Positions 8,725 through 17,455 of a stretch of DNA of 64,000 nucleotides are shown here, piece after piece. The first letter of the stretch is position 1. Every line of letters starts with the position of its first letter. Both the position numbers and the translations under genes were made by a program. Below the pieces are notes generated by a model. The model was not told where the DNA came from. It did not search any database and saw only the letters and a list, made by a program, of their open reading frames with translations. The stretch is from Lysobacter sp. 5GHs7-4 (GTDB lineage Bacteria > Pseudomonadota > Gammaproteobacteria > Xanthomonadales > Xanthomonadaceae), in the NCBI RefSeq assembly GCF_021284765.1, contig NZ_CP089924.1, positions 4,172,001 to 4,236,000 of the forward strand. The letters are read 5' to 3'.

Positions 8725-11085
8725 ATGCGTCGTTCGATTTTTGCTGTGTCCGTCATGTTGCTGATGGCGGGCTGCAGCCCTGCGCCACAAACCGGCAGCG
8801 CCCCCTCCGGCGCTTCGCCAGACCTAAGTACAGCTTCCGCGGCCATCGCGGCCGCGCCACGGATCCGCGACCGCCCGGGTATCGCCGGCCTGCCAGATCA
8901 CGGCGCCTTGGTCCGCTACGACCGCTCAACCGCCAGCCAAAGCCGCGGCGCCTACACCTATCACCCGATCGAACTGAGCGAAACGCACGCACTGAACGCG
9001 GCAACGCCCGGCCGCAGCCTGTCGCTGACCGCACCCGATGGCCGTCCAGTCCGCCTGACCTATCAGCGTCACGAAGAAAGCCCGGACGGCAACTGGACTT
9101 GGATCGGCCAGACCGCAGAGGGCGCGCAAGCGGTGATTACGTTTGGCGAAAAAGCGGTGTTCGGCAGGATCGAACAGCGAACGGGCACAGCATTACGGAT
9201 CACGACCTTCGGCGGCCGCGGCTGGCTCGCCGTAGCCGATCCGTCGAAGTTGTTCGACGGACGACTCCACGTATCCAGCGAATCCGATGCGCTGATCGTG
9301 CCCCAGCTGGACCAGGCCGCCAGCGCTGCGGCGATCGAACCACTGGCGAAACCGAACGGCGTCGTCGACCTGGCGCTGGGCTATACCGACGGATTGGCCG
9401 TCCGCTACGGTGGAGATTCCCAGGTCAACACGCGCCTGAGCCACTTGGTCGCGCTGACCAATCAAGCCTTTCGAAGCAGCGGAATCTATCACCGCCTTCG
9501 CCTGGTGCATTCGATGCGCGTCGCGTATACCGACGCCAATGCCAACGCCGCCGCGCTTGGCGAGTTGAGCGGCCAGGCGTGCAGCGCATCGAGCTGCGAG
9601 AGCCGACCCGTTCCGACAGGTCTGCAACCTCTCCGCGATGCGCGCGAAATCTATGGCGCCGACCTGGTTTCCCTGGTTCGTCCATTATCGCTGCCTCAAC
9701 AGGCGAGCTGCGGCACGGCATGGATCATCCGCCCTCCGCAAGAAGGCATGCCCCTCAATAGCGCCGACGAGAAATTCGGCTACTCGGTAATCGGCGACGG
9801 CGTCGACTTCGACGAAAGCGTAGGTAAAACCGCCCACTGCCCAGAGGAAACCCTGGCTCACGAAATCGGCCACAACCTCGGACAAGCGCACAACGTCGAA
9901 GACATTCCCATTGGCGGATGGGGCGCCCACTACTATTCACAGGGTTATCGCGAAGACGAGGCCGACGGCTTCTACACGATTATGGCCATTCCGAAGGCCG
10001 GAAGCTCCCAGTTTTCCGTTCCGTACTTCAGCAATCCCAGATGGGTCTATCCCTATAACAACCGCCCCTTAGGCAAACACGGCACCAGTGACAACGCTCA
10101 AAGCCTCAACTTGATGATGCCAATGGTCGCTCGGTTCCGCGCCGCTGTCGTGCCCTATCCCAAACGCAGCGTACGCAACGATCTGAATGGCGATGGCAAG
10201 TCTGATCTGTTCTGGTATCACCCGGGTCAAGCGCTGATGGCCTACTGGTGGATCGATCAGGCCAGCGTACCTGGCAGCGGCAGCTTTCCAGTCGATCCTC
10301 GTTATCGCATCGCTGCCACGGGGGATTTCGATGGCGACGGCCTTGCCGACCTGCTGTGGATGAACGATGCCGACAACATCGCCTACCTATGGCGCAGCCG
10401 CGGCGACGGCCAGTTCGATACGCAATACGTGAGTGCCCCCTACTCGCCGTTCGCCACCTGGGGCACCGGCTGGCGGGTTGTTTCGTCCGGGCACGACCTC
10501 AATGAAGACGGCAAGGACGACATCATTTGGCAGGACAGCACCAAGCGCACCGCTTACTACTGGTTCATGGACGGGGGCAAGGTCGTTTCGTCCTACGTGA
10601 GACGCGCTACCGCCATTCCTCGCCTTGAAATGTTCGGCAGCGGCGATTTCGATGGCGACGGCAACGGAGACCTGATCCAGATCAACCCTGTCGACAACTA
10701 CCTATATCTGTCGCGCAACCCCTTCGGCGACGGCCTTCATTACGAAACCGAGGGAATCACGCGCTACGACCCCTCGTGGACACTCGCTGGCGTCGCCGAC
10801 CTGAACGGCGACGGGATGTCCGACCTGATTTGGGAAAACCACAATCTTGGGTTGATGGCGTACTGGCAAATGAACCGCGCCGCCATCCAATCGTCGGTCG
10901 TGAAATCCATCGATCCGGCCTACCGGATCGCCGCGACCGGCGACTACAACGGTGATGGCCGCGGCGACATCCTGTGGACCAATGCATCCACCGGACTCAT
11001 CTTCTTGTGGCTCAGTCGCGGCAACGGCGAGTTCGACACGCCGTATCTAGCCAGCTACTCGACGGCGTGGTCTCCGATTCCCTAA
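8725..11085 (+). CDS. Reprolysin-like zinc metalloprotease lipoprotein with FG-GAP repeats (copy 2)
   Basis: A 786-residue paralogue of the previous gene. The start at ATG 8725 follows AGGAAG and gives a signal peptide ending in MAGC (Cys17); the much longer open frame upstream only shadows copy 1. The catalytic motif HEIGHNLGQAH is at residues 379-389, with FYTIMAI as the Met-turn. The two copies match along their whole length, including pro-region phrases such as YQRHEES, DGNWTWIG and ITFGEKAVFG. Six alternating FG-GAP modules end the protein; modules 4 and 6 keep the loop, while some others vary (HDLNEDGKDD). Divergence is clearly visible, so the duplication is not very recent. Confidence 0.9.
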   Translation: MRRSIFAVSVMLLMAGCSPAPQTGSAPSGASPDLSTASAAIAAAPRIRDRPGIAGLPDHGALVRYDRSTASQSRGAYTYHPIELSETHALNAATPGRSLSLTAPDGRPVRLTYQRHEESPDGNWTWIGQTAEGAQAVITFGEKAVFGRIEQRTGTALRITTFGGRGWLAVADPSKLFDGRLHVSSESDALIVPQLDQAASAAAIEPLAKPNGVVDLALGYTDGLAVRYGGDSQVNTRLSHLVALTNQAFRSSGIYHRLRLVHSMRVAYTDANANAAALGELSGQACSASSCESRPVPTGLQPLRDAREIYGADLVSLVRPLSLPQQASCGTAWIIRPPQEGMPLNSADEKFGYSVIGDGVDFDESVGKTAHCPEETLAHEIGHNLGQAHNVEDIPIGGWGAHYYSQGYREDEADGFYTIMAIPKAGSSQFSVPYFSNPRWVYPYNNRPLGKHGTSDNAQSLNLMMPMVARFRAAVVPYPKRSVRNDLNGDGKSDLFWYHPGQALMAYWWIDQASVPGSGSFPVDPRYRIAATGDFDGDGLADLLWMNDADNIAYLWRSRGDGQFDTQYVSAPYSPFATWGTGWRVVSSGHDLNEDGKDDIIWQDSTKRTAYYWFMDGGKVVSSYVRRATAIPRLEMFGSGDFDGDGNGDLIQINPVDNYLYLSRNPFGDGLHYETEGITRYDPSWTLAGVADLNGDGMSDLIWENHNLGLMAYWQMNRAAIQSSVVKSIDPAYRIAATGDYNGDGRGDILWTNASTGLIFLWLSRGNGEFDTPYLASYSTAWSPIP

Positions 11086-11111
11086 GCCATCGGCGTCATC
11101 GCGAGCGAAAG

Positions 11112-11139
11112 CCCCGTCCGACCGACGGGGTTTTTTTTG
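11112..11139 (+). terminator. Rho-independent terminator after metalloprotease copy 2
   Basis: A 7-bp stem CCCCGTC/GACGGGG (11112-11118 with 11124-11130) with a five-base loop is followed by eight T residues. Confidence 0.9.
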
Positions 11140-11789
11140 TCCATGCCACAAGCGATTTCTTGCGCACAGGCGAATCAATTGTGAGCACATCGGACGCCAC
11201 GGCACTGAAGATCATTCAATAACATCCACTCTTCGTATACAGGAAAACGGTTCGGCGCAAATCTTCGGCGGCGCACGCATTGCGCAACCTCGAGCTGGCG
11301 ACTTCGCCCGATCGTAGAATTGCCTTCTCACATATCGCATATCGCATGAAACGCGCGGAACTCAAGTGCGATGCGCCTTCGCTGGTTGCCCGCATATGGA
11401 CGCACCTCCGCCTGCGGAATGATCGCACTTGAAACGCACGATGGCTCAACAAAGGCACATAAGGTCAGCACTCGATCAACTAACAGCGCGCGAAGGATGC
11501 GCACTTATCCCGCACCCGCATCGGCTACCGGATCCGGCTTCACGCAGCGCATGCAAATCCAATGCAACATGCGCTCAGGAATTAGACGTGGATGCGATCG
11601 CGCATGTCGGAAAACGCGGAGCCAACACACCGCGACGGCCGTGGCGAGGGGCACTCGGATCGATCGTCATGACACCTGCCGACGGCCGCACGGGTTGCCG
11701 CCGCCTTCGCATTTGGTCTCGTGACCATCCGCCGCCACCGACATGCTCCCTTCACTCTCCGTATCGCAGCCACCCTCTGGAGACGCAGC
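11140..11789 (+). other. Long intergenic region, no supported gene
   Basis: About 650 bp separate the protease pair from the repeat-only genes. The part between 11160 and 11560 is richer in A and T than its surroundings and contains the short direct repeat ATATCGC twice at about 11333-11347. Open frames here lack ribosome-binding sites and look random. It may hold the promoter of the array. A good AGGAG-like site (GGAGA) occurs just before ATG 11790. Confidence 0.5.
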
Positions 11790-12902
11790 ATGCACTTGCT
11801 CCTATCAGCCGCCACCGTCGCCGCTCTAGCGAGCGTAGCGCAGCAGCCGACGCACTCGCCTCACTCGGTGCAGCCGTTGGACGCCCGCTGGCAAGTTCAT
11901 AGCGGCCCGCTTCGCACGGCTCCGCAAAGCGACTCCACCGCTCGCACGCACGCCACCTTGGCCGTCGCCCCCGGCTCGCACAACGACGTCAACGCCGATG
12001 GCCGCTCCGACGTGTTCTGGGTCAGGTCCGCCGTAAGCGTCCAGGCGGTCGCGCATTGGATGATGAACGGCGCCAGCGTTATCGGCACCACCAGCCCTAG
12101 CCAACCTCCGGCGGGCACCAACGGCGTCTGGAAAGGCGACCTCGACGGCGACCGCAGGACCGATCAGCTCTGGTTCGACAGCAGCGCGGGCAAGCGCAGC
12201 TTGATATGGGCCAGACAAGTCGACGGCGGCGTTCAGCCGACCCACATCGCGACCATTGGCGACGGCTGGCTGCCGGGCGAAATCGTGGACCTCAATGGCG
12301 ACGGCAAAAGCGACATCGTCTGGATAGACCGGACGCGCGGCTTGATCGCCTATTGGCTGATGAACGGAGCGACGGTGTCCGGCAGCCGTGTCTACACCTA
12401 CGACCGCGCGAACTTCATGCTCAACGCCAGCGGCGACTTCGATGGAGACGGTCGTGGCGACCTGCTGTGGACTGGAGGCGCCGGCGGGCCGCACGTGTAC
12501 CTCTGGCGCGGCAGAGCCGATGGAAATTTCGATCAGGTCTACGTGGGCAGCATCGACTACGACTGGGAACTGGAATGGACGTCCGACCTCAACGGCGACG
12601 GCCGGACCGACTTGATCTGGACGAACCGCGACAACCTGGTGGCGTATTGGTGGATGAACGGCGCCAGCGTACAAGGCCGCGGCACCCTCCCGGCCGATCT
12701 CGGCAACTACGAGATTGCAGCCACCGGCGATTTCGACGGCGACGGCAAAGGCGACATCCTGTGGACCACACAGGATCGCGATGAACAGGCGCTGCTGTTC
12801 CTGTGGCGCGGCCGTGGCGACGGTCGTTTCGACGCGTCTTACGTAGCCGCCTACAACCGCTCCACCTGGCTGTCGCTGCCGGACCGCTACCCCAAGCGCT
12901 GA
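11790..12902 (+). CDS. Secreted FG-GAP repeat protein, repeat-only paralogue 1
   Basis: A 370-residue protein. ATG 11790 is chosen because GGAGA lies seven bases before it and it gives a compact signal peptide (LLLSAATVAALASVAQQ). It lacks the lipobox cysteine seen in the next genes, so it may be released rather than lipidated. After an 80-residue polar linker come six modules: DVNADGRSD, GDLDGDRRTD, VDLNGDGKSD, GDFDGDGRGD, SDLNGDGRTD and GDFDGDGKGD. Odd modules end in W-x-MNG (AHWMMNG, AYWLMNG, AYWWMNG). Even modules end in an I/LWxRxxDG phrase. There is no catalytic domain. Such repeats fold as beta-propeller blades binding Ca2+; the ligand is unknown. Confidence 0.85.
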   Translation: MHLLLSAATVAALASVAQQPTHSPHSVQPLDARWQVHSGPLRTAPQSDSTARTHATLAVAPGSHNDVNADGRSDVFWVRSAVSVQAVAHWMMNGASVIGTTSPSQPPAGTNGVWKGDLDGDRRTDQLWFDSSAGKRSLIWARQVDGGVQPTHIATIGDGWLPGEIVDLNGDGKSDIVWIDRTRGLIAYWLMNGATVSGSRVYTYDRANFMLNASGDFDGDGRGDLLWTGGAGGPHVYLWRGRADGNFDQVYVGSIDYDWELEWTSDLNGDGRTDLIWTNRDNLVAYWWMNGASVQGRGTLPADLGNYEIAATGDFDGDGKGDILWTTQDRDEQALLFLWRGRGDGRFDASYVAAYNRSTWLSLPDRYPKR

Positions 12903-13049
12903 GACCTTCGAGAACAAGATCCATCGCACCGAATTCATTCATGGAGACAGGCGTATCGGCATTGCGCCTTCGCACACGGACTCGCGGCCATCTGCGCCCC
13001 ATGTGGACCTCCATCGCTCGCCGTCACACCCATCGCAAGGAGACTTTGC

Positions 13050-14231
13050 GTGCGCAATCTTCTCTCAGCCGCCTTCGCTGCCGCGTTGTTGACCGGATGC
13101 CCGCTCGAACAAAAGACGGACAGCGCGGAATCGAATAACGCCGACGCCGACGCCGAGGTCACGCCGGCCGTTCGTCCGTCCATTCGCGCACCCGGCTCCA
13201 CGCGCAATGGAGTGGTAAGGGCTATCGGTATCGGCCCATCCGACACGCTGGCGATATCGGCCGCACCGGCCGCCTCGCCGCTCGCGATCACGCGGCCTGC
13301 CCAGGGCGACGCCAACGCCGATGGCCGCTCCGACCTCACCTGGGTCCGCCTCAACGGTTTCCACTACGACACGGCGCATTGGCGAATGAACGGAGCCACC
13401 GTGCAGCAGTACACCGGACCGACCCGGGTCGTCTGGGAGCAAACCGCCCCCGTGCTCAATGCCGATTTCGATGGCGACCGACGCGTGGACCAGCTCTGGT
13501 TCAATGCCAGCGACCCCGGCCGCCAACTCGTCCTGGCCCGACAGAACGAGACCGGCGGCTTCGAGCAAACCTACATCGCCACCGTCGGCGAGGGCTGGAC
13601 GCCCAGAGCGGCCGTGGACCTCAACGGCGACGGCAAGAGCGACATCGTGTGGGTAGATAAGGCGCGCGGGCTGATGGCCTACTGGCTCATGAGCGGGCCC
13701 ACGGTGCTGGGCAGCAGGCTCTATTCCTTCGATACCGAAAACTACGTCTTCCTGGCCGCGGGCAGCGGCGATTTCGACGGCGATGGCCGTGGCGACCTGC
13801 TGTGGTACGGCAACGACATAAGGGGCCCCATCTACATGTGGCGCGGCCGGACGGACGGCCACTTCGATCAGCTGTATGTGGGCAACCAGACCATCGAGCA
13901 TCATTTACGTGGCACCACCGATCTCAACGGGGATGGAAAATCCGATCTGATCTTCACCGCGTTCTCCCGGAAACAGTTCTCCTATTGGCTGATGAACGGC
14001 GCCAGCGTCCTGCAGCGCGGCAGCATCGACGCCGACATGCAGCATTACCAGGTCGCGACACTGGGCGACTTCGATGGCGATGGGAAGGGCGATGTCATGT
14101 GGAGCGGTTGGTCGTCGGAGGGAAACACCGAACCCCTGTACCTGTGGCGCAGTCTCGGCAACGGAACGTTCGAATCGCGGTACGTCGCTCATTACGACAA
14201 CACGATATGGCGCGTCATACCGAATCCATAG
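13050..14231 (+). CDS. FG-GAP repeat lipoprotein, repeat-only paralogue 2
   Basis: A 393-residue protein starting at GTG 13050, preceded by AAGGAGA. The signal MRNLLSAAFAAALLTGC has a lipobox with Cys17, then CPLEQKTDS, so an outer-membrane or periplasmic lipoprotein is likely. The linker holds the phrase GVVRAIGIGPSD, shared with the genes at 17456 and 18827, which defines a subgroup. The six modules run from DANADGRSD to GDFDGDGKGD; the third odd module ends AYWLMSGPTVLGSRLYS and the fifth has FSYWLMNG. No start other than GTG fits both the SD and the signal peptide. Confidence 0.86.
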   Translation: MRNLLSAAFAAALLTGCPLEQKTDSAESNNADADAEVTPAVRPSIRAPGSTRNGVVRAIGIGPSDTLAISAAPAASPLAITRPAQGDANADGRSDLTWVRLNGFHYDTAHWRMNGATVQQYTGPTRVVWEQTAPVLNADFDGDRRVDQLWFNASDPGRQLVLARQNETGGFEQTYIATVGEGWTPRAAVDLNGDGKSDIVWVDKARGLMAYWLMSGPTVLGSRLYSFDTENYVFLAAGSGDFDGDGRGDLLWYGNDIRGPIYMWRGRTDGHFDQLYVGNQTIEHHLRGTTDLNGDGKSDLIFTAFSRKQFSYWLMNGASVLQRGSIDADMQHYQVATLGDFDGDGKGDVMWSGWSSEGNTEPLYLWRSLGNGTFESRYVAHYDNTIWRVIPNP

Positions 14232-14712
14232 GCAGCCCGGCGGTACCGGCTCCCGCCACTTCGGCGATTCACGTTGTTTGAGTAAAAGTCGCGCATGGTA
14301 CTTGTGTGGGCGCGGGAGCGATCCGCGACCTTAGGCCCGGCGCTCACGACAGCCCGCCCTTCAGATTCGATGACGAAGCATCCGTACGATGACTGCGCTG
14401 CCCCTCGCCGTGCTTTTTACGCGGCGGACCTTGCACAGAGGCGCTCAACCCTGATCAAGCACACATCAAATCAGGACTTGGTCAACAAGCAATGTGGAGA
14501 TCATGCACATTGCTATTGCATTGGTACCGATAACGAAAAATCGGCTTCACGCCGCGCATGCGAAACCGGTGCGTACATCCGTATCCTAGGTTTGCAATTT
14601 CGATTCGATGTCGCACAGGGAGCTTGATCCGCAGTCGAATTTTTCTTGCGTTCGCAATACCGGTACGGCCGCCTTCCCGAACAGGCGGCAGCTCAATCTG
14701 AAGGAGTCAGCA
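14232..14712 (+). other. Intergenic region between repeat paralogues 2 and 3, no supported gene
   Basis: A 481-bp gap whose middle (14440-14600) is distinctly AT-richer than the array. I see no hairpin with a T run and no convincing small gene. It may carry a promoter for the downstream lipoproteins. The last 40 bases (from about 14671) are the upstream half of the 1482-bp tandem duplication. Confidence 0.45.
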
Positions 14713-15010
14713 ATGCGCAACATGGTTCTAGCAGGGATCGCCGTTCTAACGCTGTCGGGTTGCCCGCAAGATTCGAACGAAGTCGCCGCCAGCCAATCGC
14801 AGGCTGGCGCCTCGCCCGTCGTCGCACGGGCTGTCGCGCCGGATACCGTCACCGCCCGTTTCGTGGCCCCGCTCGCATCCGCTGGTGGCCCGCAGCTGGC
14901 TGCCGCGACACCGGTGGGCCCGCACCGCGACCTCGTCGCGTCCTCGCTCCGAGCCGCATCCGCGCAAACGCTGGCGTCCGTGCGCGGCGCCTATAACGAC
15001 GCCAACGCCG
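14671..15010 (+). repeat. Direct repeat, left copy of the 1482-bp tandem duplication
   Basis: The stretch from GCCTTCCCG at 14671 through the RBS, signal peptide and linker to the first FG-GAP module matches 16153-16492 base for base except for scattered differences. Homology continues more weakly through the gene body. The upstream edge is sharp: before 14671 the flanks are unrelated. Confidence 0.8.
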
Positions 15011-15906
15011 ATGGCCGTTCTGATCTGGTTTGGATCGGGGAGGCCAGCGGTTCCCTCGTAGGTGCGCATTGGTACATGCAAGGCGCGCAAATCACGCGCA
15101 CGTCCGGTCCGACCACCCTGGACGGCGACGCCATCGTAATGAGCACGGGCGATTTCGATGGCGACAGACGCGTCGACCAGTTATGGCTGACGAATAGTGG
15201 CAACCTGAGCCTGGGCCGGCTCAACGAAGCCGGCTGGTACGAGTCGAAGTTCATCGCTCACACCGATGGCGTTTGGCTACCCCACCGCTCCGCCGACCTC
15301 AACGGCGACGGCAAGAGCGACATCGTCTGGATCAATCGCTCGCAGCGCAAGATGGCCTATTGGGTCATGGACGGCACCCGCGTCCTGCGTACCGGCGTGT
15401 ACGACTTCGACGCCGCCAACTACACGCTGGCCGGCGTTGGCGACTTCGACGGCGACGGTCGCGAAGACCTGCTATGGCGCCACCAACGCAATCATGTGCT
15501 GTACCAGTGGCGCAGCCGCAGCGACGGCCATTTCGATCAGCAGTACGTCGGCACGGTCAGCGGCATCTGGCGACTGGACGCGACCCCCGATCTCAACGGC
15601 GACTCGCGCTCGGATCTGGTCTGGATCAATCTGGAGGAGGATCAAGTGGCGTACTGGTGGATGAACGGCGCCACGATCCAGCGCACCGGCGTGCTCTCGG
15701 CAGACACCCGAAATTTCGCCCTGGGCGCGTGGGGCGACTTCGACGGCGACGGCAAGGGCGACCTGGTTTGGGTGGGACGGCCCAACGGCAACGACGCCCC
15801 GCTTTACCTCTGGCGCGGCCGAGGCGATGGAAACTTCGACTCGATCTACATCGCCGGCTACGACGCAGGCACTTGGCAATTGATGCCGGCCTACGCGGAT
15901 GCTTGA
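14713..15906 (+). CDS. FG-GAP repeat lipoprotein, repeat-only paralogue 3 (duplication copy A)
   Basis: A 397-residue lipoprotein; ATG 14713 follows AAGGAG. The signal MRNMVLAGIAVLTLSGC has Cys17, then PQDSNEVAAS. Its modules are DANADGRSD, GDFDGDRRVD, ADLNGDGKSD, GDFDGDGRED, PDLNGDSRSD and GDFDGDGKGD. The first odd module ends AHWYMQGAQ instead of WxMNG, and modules carry QWRSRSDGHFDQQYV. The first ~100 residues and the 40 bases before the start are nearly identical at DNA level to the gene at 16195, exactly 1482 bp away. Similarity falls in the later modules. Confidence 0.87.
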   Translation: MRNMVLAGIAVLTLSGCPQDSNEVAASQSQAGASPVVARAVAPDTVTARFVAPLASAGGPQLAAATPVGPHRDLVASSLRAASAQTLASVRGAYNDANADGRSDLVWIGEASGSLVGAHWYMQGAQITRTSGPTTLDGDAIVMSTGDFDGDRRVDQLWLTNSGNLSLGRLNEAGWYESKFIAHTDGVWLPHRSADLNGDGKSDIVWINRSQRKMAYWVMDGTRVLRTGVYDFDAANYTLAGVGDFDGDGREDLLWRHQRNHVLYQWRSRSDGHFDQQYVGTVSGIWRLDATPDLNGDSRSDLVWINLEEDQVAYWWMNGATIQRTGVLSADTRNFALGAWGDFDGDGKGDLVWVGRPNGNDAPLYLWRGRGDGNFDSIYIAGYDAGTWQLMPAYADA

Positions 15907-15976
15907 CCGCACTTGATCGCGAATCGTCGGCCCCGTCCATTCCCCCGCAGTTTCACCCCGCACCAGGAGTCCAACC

Positions 15977-16183
15977 GTGCGTTATTTCATTTCAGCCGCC
16001 ATCGCCGCCGCGCTGCTGGCCGGATGCTCGCAGGAGCACACTGAGAACCCGGCGAGTTCGAATGCCGGCAGCCTCGCAGCCAAGGATGTACCGACCGCGA
16101 GCGCGTCGACCGGCCGGGCGCCGGCCATCGCGACGGCACGCACGGAGCTGCTGCCTTTCCGCGCAGGCGGCAGCTCAATTTGA
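15977..16183 (+). pseudogene. Truncated FG-GAP lipoprotein relic (signal peptide and linker only)
   Basis: GTG 15977, preceded by AGGAGT, opens a 68-residue frame with signal MRYFISAAIAAALLAGC and Cys17, then SQEHTENP. This closely matches the head of the gene at 17456 (ISAAIAAALLTGCPQE). The frame then runs into the duplicated block at about 16153-16164 and stops at TGA 16181-16183, inside the sequence that precedes the next start. All six repeat modules are missing. The simplest reading is that a full-length paralogue lost its body when a copy of the 14713-type gene recombined into it. If expressed, the product would be a 52-residue lipopeptide; nothing shows a function. Confidence 0.8.
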
Positions 16184-16492
16184 AGGAGTCAGCAATGCGC
16201 AACATGGTTCTAGCAGGGATCGCCGTTCTATCGCTGTCGGGTTGCCCGCAAGATTCGAACGAAGTCGCCGCCACCCCATCGCAGGCTGGCGCCTCGCCCG
16301 TCCTCGCCCGGGCCGTCGCGCCGGATACCGTCACCGCCGGTTTCGTGGGCCCGCTCGCATCCGCCAGTGGTCCGCTGCTGTCTGCCGCAACACCGGTGGG
16401 CTCGCACCGCGACCTCGTCGCGTCCCCGCTGCGGGCCACATCCGCGCAAACGCTGGCGTCCGTGCGCGGCGCCTATAACGACGCCAATGCCG
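16153..16492 (+). repeat. Direct repeat, right copy of the 1482-bp tandem duplication
   Basis: Corresponds to 14671-15010 with constant offset 1482. The shared CAGGCGGCAGCTCAAT occurs at 14682-14697 and at 16164-16179. Its left end cuts into the truncated relic at 15977, so the junction of the rearrangement is visible here. Confidence 0.8.
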
Positions 16493-17391
16493 ATGGGCGT
16501 TCGGACCTGGTCTGGCTCGGGCTGGTCGACGGCTCGATCTATGGCGCGCATTGGTACATGCAAGGCGCGCAGGTCGTGCGCAGCACCGGCCCCGCCACGC
16601 TCGATGGCGATGCGATCGTGTTCGTATCCGGCGATTTCGACGGCGACAAGCGGGTCGACCAACTCTGGCTGCGGAACAACGGCACGCTGACGTTGGGGCG
16701 GCTCAACCAGGCGGGATGGTACGAACACAAGTACATCGGCCAGGCCGCGGACGGCTGGCTGATCGACAGATCCGCCGATCTCAACGGCGACGGCAAGAGC
16801 GACGTCATCTGGAGAAATCGCTCGAAAGCCCAGATGGCGTACTGGCTGATGGACGGCGCGACAATCCTGCGCACCGGCTTGTATCCGCTAGACGTGATCA
16901 ATTACACCTTGGCCGCCGTCGGCGATTTCGATGGCGACGGCCGCGAGGATCTGCTGTGGCGCGGCCGGCAAAGCCAGGCCCTGTACCTGTGGCGCAGCCG
17001 CAGCGACGGCCATTTCGATCAGCAGTACGTCAGCACGGTCGGCGCCGATTGGAGCGTCGATGCGTATCCGGATCTCAATGGCGACGGGCGCACCGATCTG
17101 GTTTGGGTCAGCCAGGATCAGCACCTGCTGGCGTACTGGTGGATGAACGGTGCAACCACGCTGCGTACCGGTGTGCTGAATGTCGACACGGTGAATTATA
17201 GGCTGAGCGGCTGGGGCGACTTCGACGGCGACGGCAAGGGCGATCTGGTTTGGATGCGTGGCCCTGAAGACGGCCCGAGTGCGCCGCTGTTCCTGTGGCG
17301 CGGTCGCGGCGACGGCAGCTTCGAATCGGTCTACATCGCGAACTTCGACGCCGGCAACTGGCTGCTGATGCCGCCGTATGGGGACGCTTGA
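16195..17391 (+). CDS. FG-GAP repeat lipoprotein, repeat-only paralogue 4 (duplication copy B)
   Basis: A 398-residue lipoprotein starting at ATG 16195 after AAGGAG, with Cys17 in VLSLSGC. It is the sister of the gene at 14713: signal peptide, linker (SVRGAYNDANADGRSD) and the AHWYMQGAQ phrase are shared. The six modules are DANADGRSD, GDFDGDKRVD, ADLNGDGKSD, GDFDGDGRED, PDLNGDGRTD and GDFDGDGKGD. The head is far more alike between the two sisters than the modules are, suggesting unequal exchange or partial gene conversion rather than simple decay. Confidence 0.87.
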   Translation: MRNMVLAGIAVLSLSGCPQDSNEVAATPSQAGASPVLARAVAPDTVTAGFVGPLASASGPLLSAATPVGSHRDLVASPLRATSAQTLASVRGAYNDANADGRSDLVWLGLVDGSIYGAHWYMQGAQVVRSTGPATLDGDAIVFVSGDFDGDKRVDQLWLRNNGTLTLGRLNQAGWYEHKYIGQAADGWLIDRSADLNGDGKSDVIWRNRSKAQMAYWLMDGATILRTGLYPLDVINYTLAAVGDFDGDGREDLLWRGRQSQALYLWRSRSDGHFDQQYVSTVGADWSVDAYPDLNGDGRTDLVWVSQDQHLLAYWWMNGATTLRTGVLNVDTVNYRLSGWGDFDGDGKGDLVWMRGPEDGPSAPLFLWRGRGDGSFESVYIANFDAGNWLLMPPYGDA

Positions 17392-17455
17392 ACGCGCGTT
17401 CCGGCATTGTCGGACTCACCTCTCAGAATTGGCACCCAGCGCCAGGAGCAGAATC

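Noticed and set aside
11429-11902. A 157-codon frame before the first repeat-only gene
   Set aside because: No ribosome-binding site, no signal peptide, and the real gene with signal and SD begins at 11790 in a different frame.
14493-14509. A Clp/CRP-like site (TGTGGAGATCATGCACA) upstream of the gene at 14713
   Set aside because: The spacing between half-sites is one base too long and one half is imperfect, so I do not report it as an operator.
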